From Cardiobacteriaceae bacterium (lineage in GTDB: Bacteria; Pseudomonadota; Gammaproteobacteria; Cardiobacteriales; Cardiobacteriaceae): a stretch of DNA of 64,000 nucleotides. The notes below the pieces were generated by a model. The model had not been told where the DNA came from, did not search any database, and saw nothing but the letters and a program-made list of their open reading frames with translations. A program made the position numbers and the translations under genes. Position 1 is the stretch's first letter, and the number at the start of each line of letters is the position of its first letter. The stretch is taken from NCBI GenBank assembly GCA_030529365.1, contig JAUMXB010000007.1, positions 46,503 to 110,502 on the forward strand, read 5' to 3'. Of this stretch, positions 8,055 to 16,432 are shown in pieces.

Positions 8055-8582
8055 ATGAAACAACCCCCTGCGCACGCTTTCGTTTGGGACATCCTGGTTC
8101 GCCTCACCCACTGGGGTGTGGCCGGCGCTGTCATTGCCAACCTTTTTTTCACCGGACGCGGCGATGAAGACGCTACGCACCGTATCCTCGGCATGGTGGC
8201 CGCCGGTCTGGTCATCATCCGTCTCCTCTGGGCCATGACGCTTGCGAAAAAGCCGGCGCGTCTGCGCGATCTGGTTCCCACGCCGGGCAATGCCGTGCAC
8301 CATCTCAGGGATTTGCAGCGTGGCGAAGAAACCGCTGAACCCGGCCACAACGCCTTGGGATTGCTGGCCGTCTGGGCCATGTGGTTCTGCATCGTCGGCC
8401 TCGCCTTTACCGGCTATCACGCCAACGAATACACCGATCTCGCCGAGCGCTTCAGCCTGGACGACTGGCACGAATACCTCGCCAAGGCGCTGCTGGTGCT
8501 GTTCATCCTGCATGTGAGCGCGGTCTTCCTCACCAGTTGGCGGTTGAAGCGCAATCTCGTGCGCCCCATGATCCACAAGTAA
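8055..8582 (+). CDS. Cytochrome b561-type membrane cytochrome
   Basis: A 175-residue membrane protein with four hydrophobic helices. It opens AFVWDILVRLTHWGVAGAV, where the histidine in LTHW is a typical heme ligand. Others are His in ATHRILGMVAAGLVIIRLLW, HNALGLLAVWAMW, and LFILHVSAVF in the last helix. This is the di-heme b561 / Ni-Fe-hydrogenase b-type family, which moves electrons between quinol and periplasmic partners. Its position right after a cytochrome b562 gene makes b562 the natural candidate partner (inference from synteny). A 14-base gap leads to the next gene, so these are probably one operon. Confidence 0.88.
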   Translation: MKQPPAHAFVWDILVRLTHWGVAGAVIANLFFTGRGDEDATHRILGMVAAGLVIIRLLWAMTLAKKPARLRDLVPTPGNAVHHLRDLQRGEETAEPGHNALGLLAVWAMWFCIVGLAFTGYHANEYTDLAERFSLDDWHEYLAKALLVLFILHVSAVFLTSWRLKRNLVRPMIHK

Positions 8583-8595
8583 ACCGGAGAATCCC

Positions 8596-9675
8596 ATGCG
8601 CTTGCGCCTGTCTGCCCTTTGCCTGTTTGCCTTTCATCTGCCTCTGGTCAGCGCGGAAGGCATCACCCGGCTCGAACCGGCAGCCGCACCGGCGCAAAGC
8701 GAAGGCGAAGTGAGCGGATTTGCCTTTCGCGCCTACCGCTTCCATGCCCGCGCCGGCCAATATTACCGGGTGGAGCTGGACAATCCCGACGTGGATTTCT
8801 CGCTGATGCCGGTGCGCCGCGGCGACAAAATGCCGCAGGGCAGCGAAGGCTATATCCCGCAGGACGGCGAATACGAACTGCGCATCCTGCAAAAGCGCGA
8901 AGCGGCGCAAAGCGGGCAAAGCAGCCGCTATCGCCTGACGCTGACCGTCAACAACCAGCACAGCGACAAGGCCGATGCCGCAAGCCACAGCAGCCAGATC
9001 CGCTTTGCGAGCGGCAGTCTCGTCGTGACCGAACAGGGGCGCTTGCAAGGCAAGGCGGAAGACAGTTATCGCTTCTTTGCCAATCAGGGTCAGCGCCTGC
9101 ACCTGCAACTGGAAGGCAAAGACATGCTCGCAGGCCTGCATTATCTCGGCCGCGAAAATCCCGAACTTGATGCCCGCGAGCAGTTGTTGCCGCTGGGTGG
9201 CCAATATGAATTGCGCCTTGCCCTGAACCGCGCCGCGCAACGCCGCAACAAGCTGCACGACTACCGCTTCACCCTGACGCTCTCCGCAGAGCCGTCTCCC
9301 GAAAAGGCAACGTCTGCCACGCCGACCGCAGCGAATGCCACGCAGCCTTCCCCTGCAACGCCGCCCGCGCCTTCGCCATCTCCCGGCAAACAATTCTTCG
9401 TGCATTACCAATGCGCAGGCGAGCATCGCATCAAAGTGCATTATGTTTTTCTGCCCGACGAAGCCGCGCGCGCCACGGTGTATCTCGCGGAGCGGCAATA
9501 CCATCTTGCGCAAAGCGCGCGCCATTCCACGCCCCTGCAAGCCATCTTTTACGGCAAAGGGCACTATCTCACCCTGAATACGCCAACCGCCACGCCAGAC
9601 AGCCAAATCATGCTCTTTACCGAGCGCAGGGACGGCAACGAAAACACCCTGCTTGCGCAATGCCTGCCGCATTGA
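8596..9675 (+). CDS. Secreted protein: PPC-like beta domains plus MliC-like C-terminal domain
   Basis: A 359-residue precursor with signal peptide MRLRLSALCLFAFHLPLVSA. Two beta-rich segments (about 25-120 and 130-235) each follow the YRFxAxxGQxxxxxL pattern (AYRFHARAGQYYRVEL; SYRFFANQGQRLHLQL) seen in pre-peptidase C-terminal-like domains. A Pro/Ala/Thr linker (about 236-262) leads to a terminal domain with HYQCAGEHRIKVHYVF, ATVYLAERQYHL and a final Cys (LLAQCLPH). That is the layout of MliC/PliC inhibitors of c-type lysozyme, with two cysteines that could pair. I infer a periplasmic or surface lysozyme inhibitor; the assignment is by pattern only. It probably shares the transcript of cytochrome b561. 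Confidence 0.65.
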   Translation: MRLRLSALCLFAFHLPLVSAEGITRLEPAAAPAQSEGEVSGFAFRAYRFHARAGQYYRVELDNPDVDFSLMPVRRGDKMPQGSEGYIPQDGEYELRILQKREAAQSGQSSRYRLTLTVNNQHSDKADAASHSSQIRFASGSLVVTEQGRLQGKAEDSYRFFANQGQRLHLQLEGKDMLAGLHYLGRENPELDAREQLLPLGGQYELRLALNRAAQRRNKLHDYRFTLTLSAEPSPEKATSATPTAANATQPSPATPPAPSPSPGKQFFVHYQCAGEHRIKVHYVFLPDEAARATVYLAERQYHLAQSARHSTPLQAIFYGKGHYLTLNTPTATPDSQIMLFTERRDGNENTLLAQCLPH

Positions 9676-9732
9676 GTCAACAGACGAGAGCAGGCACAAT
9701 ACTTCTTTAACCATTCATCTTTTCAGGAAAAT

Positions 9733-10434
9733 ATGTCAACAATCGCCATCATCGCCGCCATGCCTCCGGAAATCCACGATCTCGCGCTTGCCCTCGCCAA
9801 TGTGCAGGAAGAGCGCTTCCGCCATTTGCGCATTCTGCGCGGGGAATACGGCGCGCATGAGCTGCTGGTGATCGAAAGCGGCATCGGCAAGGTCAACGCC
9901 GCCATTGCCACCGCGCATGTCATCGCCAGGCATCAGCCGCGCGCCGTCATCAACACCGGCAGCGCTGGCGGACTGGGCCAGAACGTGCATATCGGCGATG
10001 TCGTCATTGCCAGCCATACCGCGCACCATGATGTCGATGTGCGCGCTTTCGGCTATGCCATGGGGCAGGTGCCGCAAATGCCGGAGCGCTATGCCGCCGA
10101 TCCCGATCTCGGCACGGCAGCGGTGATTGCCGCAAGCCATTTTGAGGATGCCAACGTGCATCACGGCCTCATCGTTTCCGGCGACCAGTTTATCGACCAT
10201 GGCGACAAGGTTGCCCGCATCCGTGCCGATTTTCCCGAAGTGCTGGCCGTGGAAATGGAAGCGGCCGCCATTGCCCAGACCTGCCATCAGCTGGGAACGC
10301 CGTGCGTGATCATTCGCGCCATTTCCGATCATGCCGACGAGCAGGCCGAGCTCAGTTTTGACGAATTTGTCGCCCAGGCCGGACATCAATCTGCGCGCAT
10401 GGTCTTGGCGCTTGTGGCAGCACTTGAACGGTAA
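9733..10434 (+). CDS. mtnN: 5'-Methylthioadenosine/S-adenosylhomocysteine nucleosidase
   Basis: A 233-residue protein, the family length. It hydrolyses MTA and SAH to adenine and the thioribose or ribosylhomocysteine, giving LuxS its substrate. Visible features are IAIIAAMPPEI with the catalytic-site Glu13, SGIGKVNAA, NTGSAGGL, SGDQFI, AVEMEAAAIAQ with Glu174 binding the ribose, and ISDHADE with the catalytic Asp199. AGGAAAAT precedes the ATG. It is 3.5 kb from luxS, not in its operon. A palindrome begins right at the stop codon (10435-10450). Confidence 0.96.
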   Translation: MSTIAIIAAMPPEIHDLALALANVQEERFRHLRILRGEYGAHELLVIESGIGKVNAAIATAHVIARHQPRAVINTGSAGGLGQNVHIGDVVIASHTAHHDVDVRAFGYAMGQVPQMPERYAADPDLGTAAVIAASHFEDANVHHGLIVSGDQFIDHGDKVARIRADFPEVLAVEMEAAAIAQTCHQLGTPCVIIRAISDHADEQAELSFDEFVAQAGHQSARMVLALVAALER

Positions 10435-10466
10435 AATTGGTAAACCAATTGAAAAAATGATTGGAT
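10435..10466 (+). promoter_or_regulatory. Alternative hairpins after mtnN
   Basis: AATTGGTAAACCAATT forms one hairpin. Its right arm can instead pair with a later ATTGG (CCAATTGAAAAAATGATTGG), which is followed by ATTTTT. The second form resembles a weak terminator. Lies between mtnN and pflB. Confidence 0.4.
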
Positions 10467-10614
10467 TTTTAAAATGTTGCACCATGACTTTTCGTGCAAT
10501 AACAATAATAAAACATAAAAGTTATTCCAAATAATTTATAAAAATTTTACAATGTCCGTTGTTCCCGGCAATACTGCCGGCAAATTTTGGATTCAAAATC
10601 TCTCAGGAGTAAAC

Positions 10615-12897
10615 ATGCTGACAAAAACCGAAATCCGTCCTGATGCTTGGCGCGACTTTATCGCCGGCGATTGGGAAACCACCATCGACGTACGCGATTT
10701 TATCCAGAAGAACTACACGCCCTATGAAGGTGACGATGCTTTCCTCGCCCCTGCGACCAAGGCAACCACCAAGCTGTGGGATGAAGTCATGGAAGGGATC
10801 AAGGTGGAAAACCGCACCAAGGCGCCCTACAAAATCGATTCGCAAGTTGTCTCCGGCATCACCAGCCACAAAGCCGGCTATATCGACAAGGATATGGAGG
10901 TTGTTGTCGGCCTGCAAACCGATGAGCCGCTGAAGCGCTCCATCATGCCGTTTGGCGGTCTGAAAATGGTGATGGATTCCTGCAAGATCTATAACACCCC
11001 GCTCAACCCCGATGTCGAGAAAATCTTTACCGACTATCGTAAGACTCACAACCAGGGCGTATTCGATGTTTACACCCCGGATATCCGCCGTTGCCGCAAA
11101 TCCGGCGTGCTGACCGGCCTTCCCGATGCCTACGGTCGTGGTCGCATCATTGGCGATTACCGCCGTGTTGCCCTTTACGGTATCGACCGCCTGATGGCCG
11201 ACAAGGTAGCGCAATTCAATTCCCTGCAAGCCGATCTCGAAGCAGGCAAGGATCTCGAAGCCACCATCCGCCTGCGTGAGGAAATCGTCGATCAGCATCG
11301 TGCCCTTGGCCAGATGAAAGACATGGCGGCTAGCTACGGCTTCGACATTTCCGGTCCTGCGAAAAATGCGCGTGAAGCCGTGCAGTGGACTTACTTCGCC
11401 TATCTCGCTGCCGTCAAATCGCAAAACGGCGCGGCGATGAGCTTTGGCCGCGTCTCCACCTTCCTCGACATCTATCTCGAGCGCGACCTCAAGAACGGCA
11501 CGCTGACCGAAAGCGAAGCACAGGAACTCATCGACCACCTCGTCATGAAACTGCGCATGGTCCGTTTCCTGCGCACCCCGGAATACGACCAGCTCTTCTC
11601 CGGCGATCCGATCTGGGCGACCGAATCCATCGGCGGCATGGGTCTCGATGGCAGAACGCTCGTCACCAAGACCAGCTTCCGCTTCATGCACACCCTCTAC
11701 AACATGGGGCCGTCGCCCGAACCGAACATGACCATCCTCTGGTCCGAGCAATTGCCGCAGGCGTTCAAGCACTTCTGTGCCAAAGTCTCCATCGATACCT
11801 CATCCGTGCAGTATGAAAACGACGACCTCATGCGTCCGGATTTCGACAGCGACGACTACGCCATCGCCTGCTGCGTCAGCCCCATGGTGGTCGGCAAGCA
11901 CATGCAATTCTTCGGCGCGCGCGCCAACCTCGCGAAAACCCTGCTCTACGCGATCAACGGCGGCGTGGATGAAAAATCCAAGGAACAGGTCGGCCCGAAA
12001 GAAGCGCCGATTGCCGATGACGTGCTGGATTACGATACCGTGATGGCGCGCATGGACAGCTTCATGGACTGGCTCGCCACCCAGTACGTCACTGCGCTCA
12101 ACTGCATCCACTACATGCACGACAAGTACAGCTACGAAGCCGCGCTCATGGCCCTGCACGACCGCGACGTGCACCGCACCATGGCCTGCGGCATCGCCGG
12201 TCTTTCCGTGGCTGCCGACTCGCTCTCCGCCATCAAGTACGCCAAGGTGCGTCCGGTGCGCGACGAGAACGGCATTGCCATCGACTTTGAAATCGAAGGC
12301 GAATATCCGCAATTCGGCAACAACGACGACCGCGTGGACGACATCGCCTGTGATCTCGTCGAGCGCTTCATGAAGAAAGTCGCCACCCATCCGACCTACC
12401 GCAACGCCACGCCGACCCAGTCCGTCCTCACCATCACTTCCAATGTGGTGTACGGCAAGAAAACCGGCAACACGCCGGACGGACGTCGTGCCGGTGCGCC
12501 GTTCGGCCCGGGTGCCAACCCCATGCACGGCCGTGACGTGAACGGTGCGGTGGCTTCCCTGAGCTCGGTGGCCAAGCTGCCCTTTGCCTACGCGAAAGAC
12601 GGCATTTCCTACACCTTCTCCATCATCCCGGGCGCGCTCGGCAAGGATGATGCCACCCGCCAGGCCAACCTTGCCGGCCTGATGGACGGCTATTTCCACC
12701 ATGATGGCGACTTCGAGGGCGGCCAGCACCTGAACGTCAACGTGCTCAACCGCGAAATGCTCGTGGAAGCGATGAACGACCCCGAGCTCTATCCGCAGCT
12801 CACCATCCGTGTTTCCGGCTACGCGGTGCGCTTCAACTCGCTCACCAAAGAGCAGCAGATGGACGTCATCACCCGTACCTTCACGGAAACCATGTAA
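10615..12897 (+). CDS. pflB: Formate C-acetyltransferase (pyruvate formate-lyase)
   Basis: A 760-residue protein, the same length as E. coli PflB. It converts pyruvate and CoA to acetyl-CoA and formate by a glycyl radical mechanism under anoxia. The adjacent catalytic cysteines C418-C419 (E. coli numbering, in AIACCVSP) and the radical glycine G734 (in [12 protein letters not shown]) are in register. AGGAGT lies 5 bases before the ATG at 10615; an upstream start adds 21 residues not in the family. Its activase gene pflA follows, but behind a strong terminator, a miniature element and a copy of the intergenic element, so it probably has its own promoter. A long AT-rich leader (10467-10614) precedes the gene, with no convincing FNR site. 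Confidence 0.98.
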   Translation: MLTKTEIRPDAWRDFIAGDWETTIDVRDFIQKNYTPYEGDDAFLAPATKATTKLWDEVMEGIKVENRTKAPYKIDSQVVSGITSHKAGYIDKDMEVVVGLQTDEPLKRSIMPFGGLKMVMDSCKIYNTPLNPDVEKIFTDYRKTHNQGVFDVYTPDIRRCRKSGVLTGLPDAYGRGRIIGDYRRVALYGIDRLMADKVAQFNSLQADLEAGKDLEATIRLREEIVDQHRALGQMKDMAASYGFDISGPAKNAREAVQWTYFAYLAAVKSQNGAAMSFGRVSTFLDIYLERDLKNGTLTESEAQELIDHLVMKLRMVRFLRTPEYDQLFSGDPIWATESIGGMGLDGRTLVTKTSFRFMHTLYNMGPSPEPNMTILWSEQLPQAFKHFCAKVSIDTSSVQYENDDLMRPDFDSDDYAIACCVSPMVVGKHMQFFGARANLAKTLLYAINGGVDEKSKEQVGPKEAPIADDVLDYDTVMARMDSFMDWLATQYVTALNCIHYMHDKYSYEAALMALHDRDVHRTMACGIAGLSVAADSLSAIKYAKVRPVRDENGIAIDFEIEGEYPQFGNNDDRVDDIACDLVERFMKKVATHPTYRNATPTQSVLTITSNVVYGKKTGNTPDGRRAGAPFGPGANPMHGRDVNGAVASLSSVAKLPFAYAKDGISYTFSIIPGALGKDDATRQANLAGLMDGYFHHDGDFEGGQHLNVNVLNREMLVEAMNDPELYPQLTIRVSGYAVRFNSLTKEQQMDVITRTFTETM

Positions 12898-12913
12898 GCG
12901 CGTGCCAGCGCGA

Positions 12914-12938
12914 AAGCCGGGCAATGCCCGGCTTTTTT
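12914..12938 (+). terminator. Intrinsic terminator of pflB
   Basis: AAGCCGGGC, AAT loop, GCCCGGCTT, then a T run, starting 17 bases after the pflB stop. A strong, canonical rho-independent terminator. Confidence 0.92.
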
Positions 12939-12977
12939 GCTGCACGAAAACATGATAAAACGCCGCCCCGCAACTTA

Positions 12978-13187
12978 GGGGCTGTTGACAATTCATGCTT
13001 TAGCACAATTAACTCCAAATAAAGCAATGGACTAAATCCCCTCCCCCTCGAGGGGGAGGGGTTGGGGACTCGAAGAGCTGCGGAGCAGAGAGGGGGATAG
13101 AGAAAATCGCGCAGCGACGAAACCATCGATATTTCAAATAGTTTTCTGATCCCCTGTAAACTCTAGTTACGAATTGTCAACACGCCC
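12978..13187. mobile_element. 210-bp miniature inverted-repeat element, family 1, copy A
   Basis: Bounded by 17-bp inverted ends, GGGGCTGTTGACAATTC on the left and the reverse of GGGCGTGTTGACAATTC on the right (15 of 17 match), and flanked by TA on both sides. It carries a perfect internal palindrome (CCCCTCCCCCTC / GAGGGGGAGGGG near 13037-13060) and a GAAGAGCTGCGGAGCAGAGA module. There is no open frame for a transposase. A second copy of the same length is at 45353-45562. The TA flanks suggest an IS630/mariner-type or IS5-type helper; none is in the window. Confidence 0.85.
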
Positions 13188-13233
13188 TAGCAGGGCGGGC
13201 TTCACCGCACCTTTCGGCATACATTTTGTATGG

Positions 13234-13319
13234 TGGTATTTTTTCTCATGATGAAGCGCTTGTCATGAGAAAATTTCTCAATAAAAGCGCTTATTAATGG
13301 TAAAAATCTACTATTTTTA
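13234..13319 (+). repeat. Tandem-palindrome intergenic element, copy 6
   Basis: Two cores (GAAGCGCTTG and AAAGCGCTTA) with the tail ending 8 bases before the pflA ATG, so the element occupies the pflA leader or promoter region. Confidence 0.85.
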
Positions 13320-13327
13320 CGACAAAC

Positions 13328-14080
13328 ATGAAAAACAAAACCACCGGCATCATCCATTCCATTGAAACCGGCGGCACCGTCGATGGCCCCGGTATCCGCT
13401 TTGTCGCCTTCATGCAGGGCTGCCTGATGCGCTGCCTCTATTGCCACAACCGCGACACTTGGGATATGCGCACCGACAAATCGCAGGAAGTCACCGTCGA
13501 TGAACTCATGCAGAAAGTCATCTCCTACCGCTTTTATTTCAAGGCGACCGGCGGCGGCGTGACGGCCTCCGGCGGCGAACCGCTGTTGCAGGCCGAATTC
13601 GTGCGCGACTGGTTTGCTGCCTGCAAGGCCTACGGCATCCACACCTGCCTCGATACCAACGGCTACGCGCGCCAATACACGAAAACCCTCGACGAACTGC
13701 TCGATCACACCGATCTCGTCATGCTCGACCTGAAGCAGCTCAACCCCGAGATTCACAAAGTGCTCGTCGGCGTGCCCAATACCCGCACCCTGCGCTTTGC
13801 CGAATACTTGGCCGAGCGCGGGCAAAAAACGCGCGTGCGCTACGTCATCGTCCCCGGCTACAGCGATGACGAAGATTCCGCGCACCTGGTCGGGCAATTC
13901 ATCGCGCCGATGGACAATGTGCAGGACGTGGAACTCCTGCCCTATCACGAACTCGGCGCGCACAAATGGGCGCTCTGCGGCGATACCTACAAACTCGAGG
14001 GCGTGCGTCCGCCGTCACGCGAAACCGTGGAAAATATTGCGCGCATAATTCAGTCATACGGTAAAAAGGCTGTATATTAA
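13328..14080 (+). CDS. pflA: Pyruvate formate-lyase activating enzyme
   Basis: A 250-residue radical-SAM protein that installs the glycyl radical on PflB. The radical-SAM cluster motif is C32-xxx-C36-xx-C39 in [10 protein letters not shown], followed by [20 protein letters not shown], and [10 protein letters not shown] near the C-terminus, all typical of Pfl[20 protein letters not shown] is the family N-terminus. The start codon follows an intergenic element copy with only a weak ribosome-binding sequence, so expression from its own promoter is inferred. A hairpin with a T tract begins within the last codons. Confidence 0.96.
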   Translation: MKNKTTGIIHSIETGGTVDGPGIRFVAFMQGCLMRCLYCHNRDTWDMRTDKSQEVTVDELMQKVISYRFYFKATGGGVTASGGEPLLQAEFVRDWFAACKAYGIHTCLDTNGYARQYTKTLDELLDHTDLVMLDLKQLNPEIHKVLVGVPNTRTLRFAEYLAERGQKTRVRYVIVPGYSDDEDSAHLVGQFIAPMDNVQDVELLPYHELGAHKWALCGDTYKLEGVRPPSRETVENIARIIQSYGKKAVY

Positions 14081-14087
14081 GCCTTTT
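14064..14087 (+). terminator. Terminator overlapping the pflA stop
   Basis: AAAAGGC, an AT-rich loop containing the TAA stop, then GCCTTTT. Short, but with the right layout for an intrinsic terminator. Confidence 0.6.
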
Positions 14088-14089
14088 AT

Positions 14090-14142
14090 GAAATATTTTT
14101 ACCATAAACAAGCGCTTGTTATGGTAAAAAAATCATTATTTA
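14090..14142. repeat. Tandem-palindrome intergenic element, copy 7 (single core)
   Basis: One core (ACAAGCGCTTGT) flanked symmetrically by TATTTTTACCAT and ATGGTAAAAA, so both arms are tail-like and no orientation can be given. Confidence 0.75.
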
Positions 14143-14246
14143 GCGGCTTTTGGCATAACTCTTTGCAAAGAGCTGCCAATACGCTTCAACAGGCCGGTTC
14201 GATGCCTTGACTGAATCGTGCTGCCGAAGCGGCTTTTTGAAAGGCG

Positions 14247-15800
14247 TCACTTGCGTGCAACACCGCAGGCAGCCTGATGCTGTTTGCGCCACGCTTTCAG
14301 CGGATCGAAGTAGTGGGCGAGGTATTCCTCAAAGGGGATTTGCCCGTCTGCGGCGGCTTCCAGGGCGGCGTATTGCGCGAGCGATTGCTCGCGTTCCGCG
14401 TCGAGGCGCGCTTTTGTTTCGCTGTCCAGTGCTTCGAGGAGGGTTGGCCGGTGCGCGGCGGCAAGTGCCTGCGCCCAGGCAATGTGGCCTTGCGCCTTGA
14501 TGTCCTGGTGCACATGTTGGGCGAGCGGCACTTGCCCGTTATCAAGCGCGTCGATCAGGTCGGCAAGATGTTTTTCATGCGTTGCGCCCAGTGCTTCGGC
14601 AATGGGCTGCATGGCGCGCAGGATGTCTTGCGCCCATTGTCTGGCCGGGCGCGGGGTGCCGTGGTCGGAGAGTTCGATGTCGGGGGTGAGGCCGCAGCAG
14701 GCGGCGCGCACGCGGTTGCTGTTGAGTTCGTTCATGGCGTCGTGCGCGAAGGCGGGCGCGGGATGGAGGAGCGCCCAGAGGAGGAAGGTTTCCAGCACGT
14801 GCATTTGCGCGAGGCTGATGCCCGCCGGGTCGTAAGGATTGACGTCCATGATGCGCAGCTCGACGTAGGCAATGCCGCGTTCGGAGAGCGCGATTTCCGG
14901 GTGCTCGCCGCGCTTCACCGGCTGCTTGGGGCGCGCGGCGGTGTAGTATTCGTTGGCGATTTGCAGGATATGGGTGCTGATTTGTTTGTACGTGCCGTCG
15001 GGGTTTTTGAGGCCGAGGTACTCGAAGGCGGGCGCGGGCGTCATCACGGCGGCGATGAGGTCGCGGATGTAGGTATCGAGGTCGTTGAAGCTGACGGTGA
15101 AGTCGGTTTTGTTCTGGTAGCCGAGCTGGCTCATGCGTAGGGTGGTGGCGTAATGCCAGCCGAGGGTGTCGTTTCCGAAGGGATGCAAAAGGCCGCGGCC
15201 AGGGCGGAAAGAGTCGTGCACGGCAGGCGAGGCGCCGTAGAGGTAGCAGAGCAGCCAGCTGTGGCGTTGCAGGCTGCGCAACATGCCCATGTAGCGTTCG
15301 TTGCGGTAATGGGCGTCGTTGAGGCGTCCGTCGGCGGCGGCGAGATGGTCGAAGAGCGCGGGCGGCGGCGAGTAGTTGTAATGGATGCCGGCGATCATCT
15401 GCATGGGGCGGCCATAGCGGTGCGCGAGGCCTTCGCGGTAGAGGCGCTTGATCTTGCCGGAGTTGCTGGTGCCGAAATAGCCGATGGCGATGTCTTCATC
15501 ACGCTCGGGCAGGATGCAGGGCATGCTCGCTGGCCACAGGTATTCATCGCCGATGTTTTGCGCGGTGTAGCGGGTGAGGGTGAGCAGTTCGGCATGGGCG
15601 TCCGCTGCGCTCGCGTGCGCGTTGGTGACGAATTCCAGCAGCGCTTCGCCGTAGTCGATGGTGATGCGGGGATGGGTGAAGGTGCTGCCGAGCGCTTGCG
15701 GATGCGGGGTGCGGGCGAGATGGCCGTCAGCCGTGGTGCGCAGGGTTTCGCGCTCGATGCCGATGCGGCCGCCTTGCAGGGGCAGGGTGCTGTCATTCAT
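14247..15800 (-). CDS. gshA: Glutamate-cysteine ligase
   Basis: A 517-residue protein (E. coli GshA is 518) catalysing the first step of glutathione synthesis. It contains GIERETLRTTADGHLARTPH with the substrate and metal-binding Glu residues, TIDYGEALLEFVT, the PASMPC loop, GIHYNYS, LYGASPAV, and ELRIMDVNPYDPAGI. The start at 15800 gives the family N-terminus with GGAG upstream; an in-frame ATG 63 bases earlier would add unrelated residues. It is transcribed away from gshB, and a toxin-antitoxin pair occupies the space between them. Confidence 0.96.
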   Translation of the reverse strand: MNDSTLPLQGGRIGIERETLRTTADGHLARTPHPQALGSTFTHPRITIDYGEALLEFVTNAHASAADAHAELLTLTRYTAQNIGDEYLWPASMPCILPERDEDIAIGYFGTSNSGKIKRLYREGLAHRYGRPMQMIAGIHYNYSPPPALFDHLAAADGRLNDAHYRNERYMGMLRSLQRHSWLLCYLYGASPAVHDSFRPGRGLLHPFGNDTLGWHYATTLRMSQLGYQNKTDFTVSFNDLDTYIRDLIAAVMTPAPAFEYLGLKNPDGTYKQISTHILQIANEYYTAARPKQPVKRGEHPEIALSERGIAYVELRIMDVNPYDPAGISLAQMHVLETFLLWALLHPAPAFAHDAMNELNSNRVRAACCGLTPDIELSDHGTPRPARQWAQDILRAMQPIAEALGATHEKHLADLIDALDNGQVPLAQHVHQDIKAQGHIAWAQALAAAHRPTLLEALDSETKARLDAEREQSLAQYAALEAAADGQIPFEEYLAHYFDPLKAWRKQHQAACGVARK

Positions 15801-15924
15801 AAGGGGGTCTCCACGCAGTTTGCGGCATGGTAGCGCATCTGGGCGGCGAGGAAAAAGGTTCACCCTTTCGCGGCGGCGGCAATGGGGCTATGATGCGGCC
15901 ATGACGACAGCGCAGGAGACGAGG

Positions 15925-16122
15925 ATGAGCGAATCCGTTACCAACCGCTACGGAATGACTTTTGCGAGCGAAGCGGAAAAGGCGGCGTGGGATGCCTATG
16001 TTGCGGCGCGTCTTGCCGCAGCGGAGCAAACGCCGCTGTTGAGCGAGGCGGAAAGCGAGCGCCGCATTGCGGCTTTGCTGGAAAAGCTGGCGCAAGCGCA
16101 TGTATCGCGTTCGTTGGCGTGA
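15925..16122 (+). CDS. Antitoxin-like protein of a ParE/RelE module
   Basis: A 65-residue acidic, helical protein just upstream of and overlapping a ParE/RelE-family toxin gene. The middle contains ASEAEKAAWDAYVAARLAAA, typical of small helical antitoxins. The ATG at 15925 has GGAG and GAGG upstream; an alternative in-frame ATG at 15901 would add eight residues. The 23-base overlap with the toxin indicates translational coupling. I cannot assign it to a named antitoxin family; its identity rests on size and on the toxin next door. Confidence 0.72.
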   Translation: MSESVTNRYGMTFASEAEKAAWDAYVAARLAAAEQTPLLSEAESERRIAALLEKLAQAHVSRSLA

Positions 16123-16390
16123 TATTGCTTTGGCAGAATTGGAAGATATCGCCCAATACATTGCCGAAGACAATCCCTATGCTGCCATGAAAGTCGTGAG
16201 CGACATTCATGCGGCTACGAAAAACATGATTGCATTCATGCCGCGCATGTTTCCTGAGGCTCACGACAATCACGAGGTGCGCATGTGTGCGCTGGTTCGC
16301 CCCTACCTGATTTTTTACAGAATTCTTGAAGACGATAACACCGTTGAAATTATGGACGTGATTCATGCTGCCAGAAATATTCGCGGCTGA
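16100..16390 (+). CDS. ParE/RelE superfamily toxin
   Basis: A 96-residue protein with the family layout: MYRVRWRDIALAELEDIAQY at the N-terminus, then a helical hairpin (IAEDNPYAAMKVVSDIHAAT), VRMCALVRPYLIFYRIL, and VEIMDVIHAARNIRG at the end. Such toxins inhibit gyrase (ParE) or cleave mRNA (RelE). The terminal VIHAARN is the usual last strand of ParE-type plasmid stabilisation proteins. It overlaps the antitoxin gene by 23 bases. The pair sits between gshA and gshB, which otherwise could share a promoter region, so it looks like an insertion into a glutathione locus. Confidence 0.88.
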   Translation: MYRVRWRDIALAELEDIAQYIAEDNPYAAMKVVSDIHAATKNMIAFMPRMFPEAHDNHEVRMCALVRPYLIFYRILEDDNTVEIMDVIHAARNIRG

Positions 16391-16432
16391 TTCACCGCGT
16401 TACCAACTGTTTTTTAAACCACGGAGACTGCC

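Noticed and set aside
10467..10614. FNR or ArcA site upstream of pflB
   Set aside because: The region is AT-rich and functionally plausible, but no sequence comes close to the FNR consensus on both halves.
12881..13126. Minus-strand open frame (..YPPLCSAALRVPNPSPSRG..) as a gene
   Set aside because: It is translation of the 210-bp miniature element; the same peptide comes from the other copy at 45253-45501.
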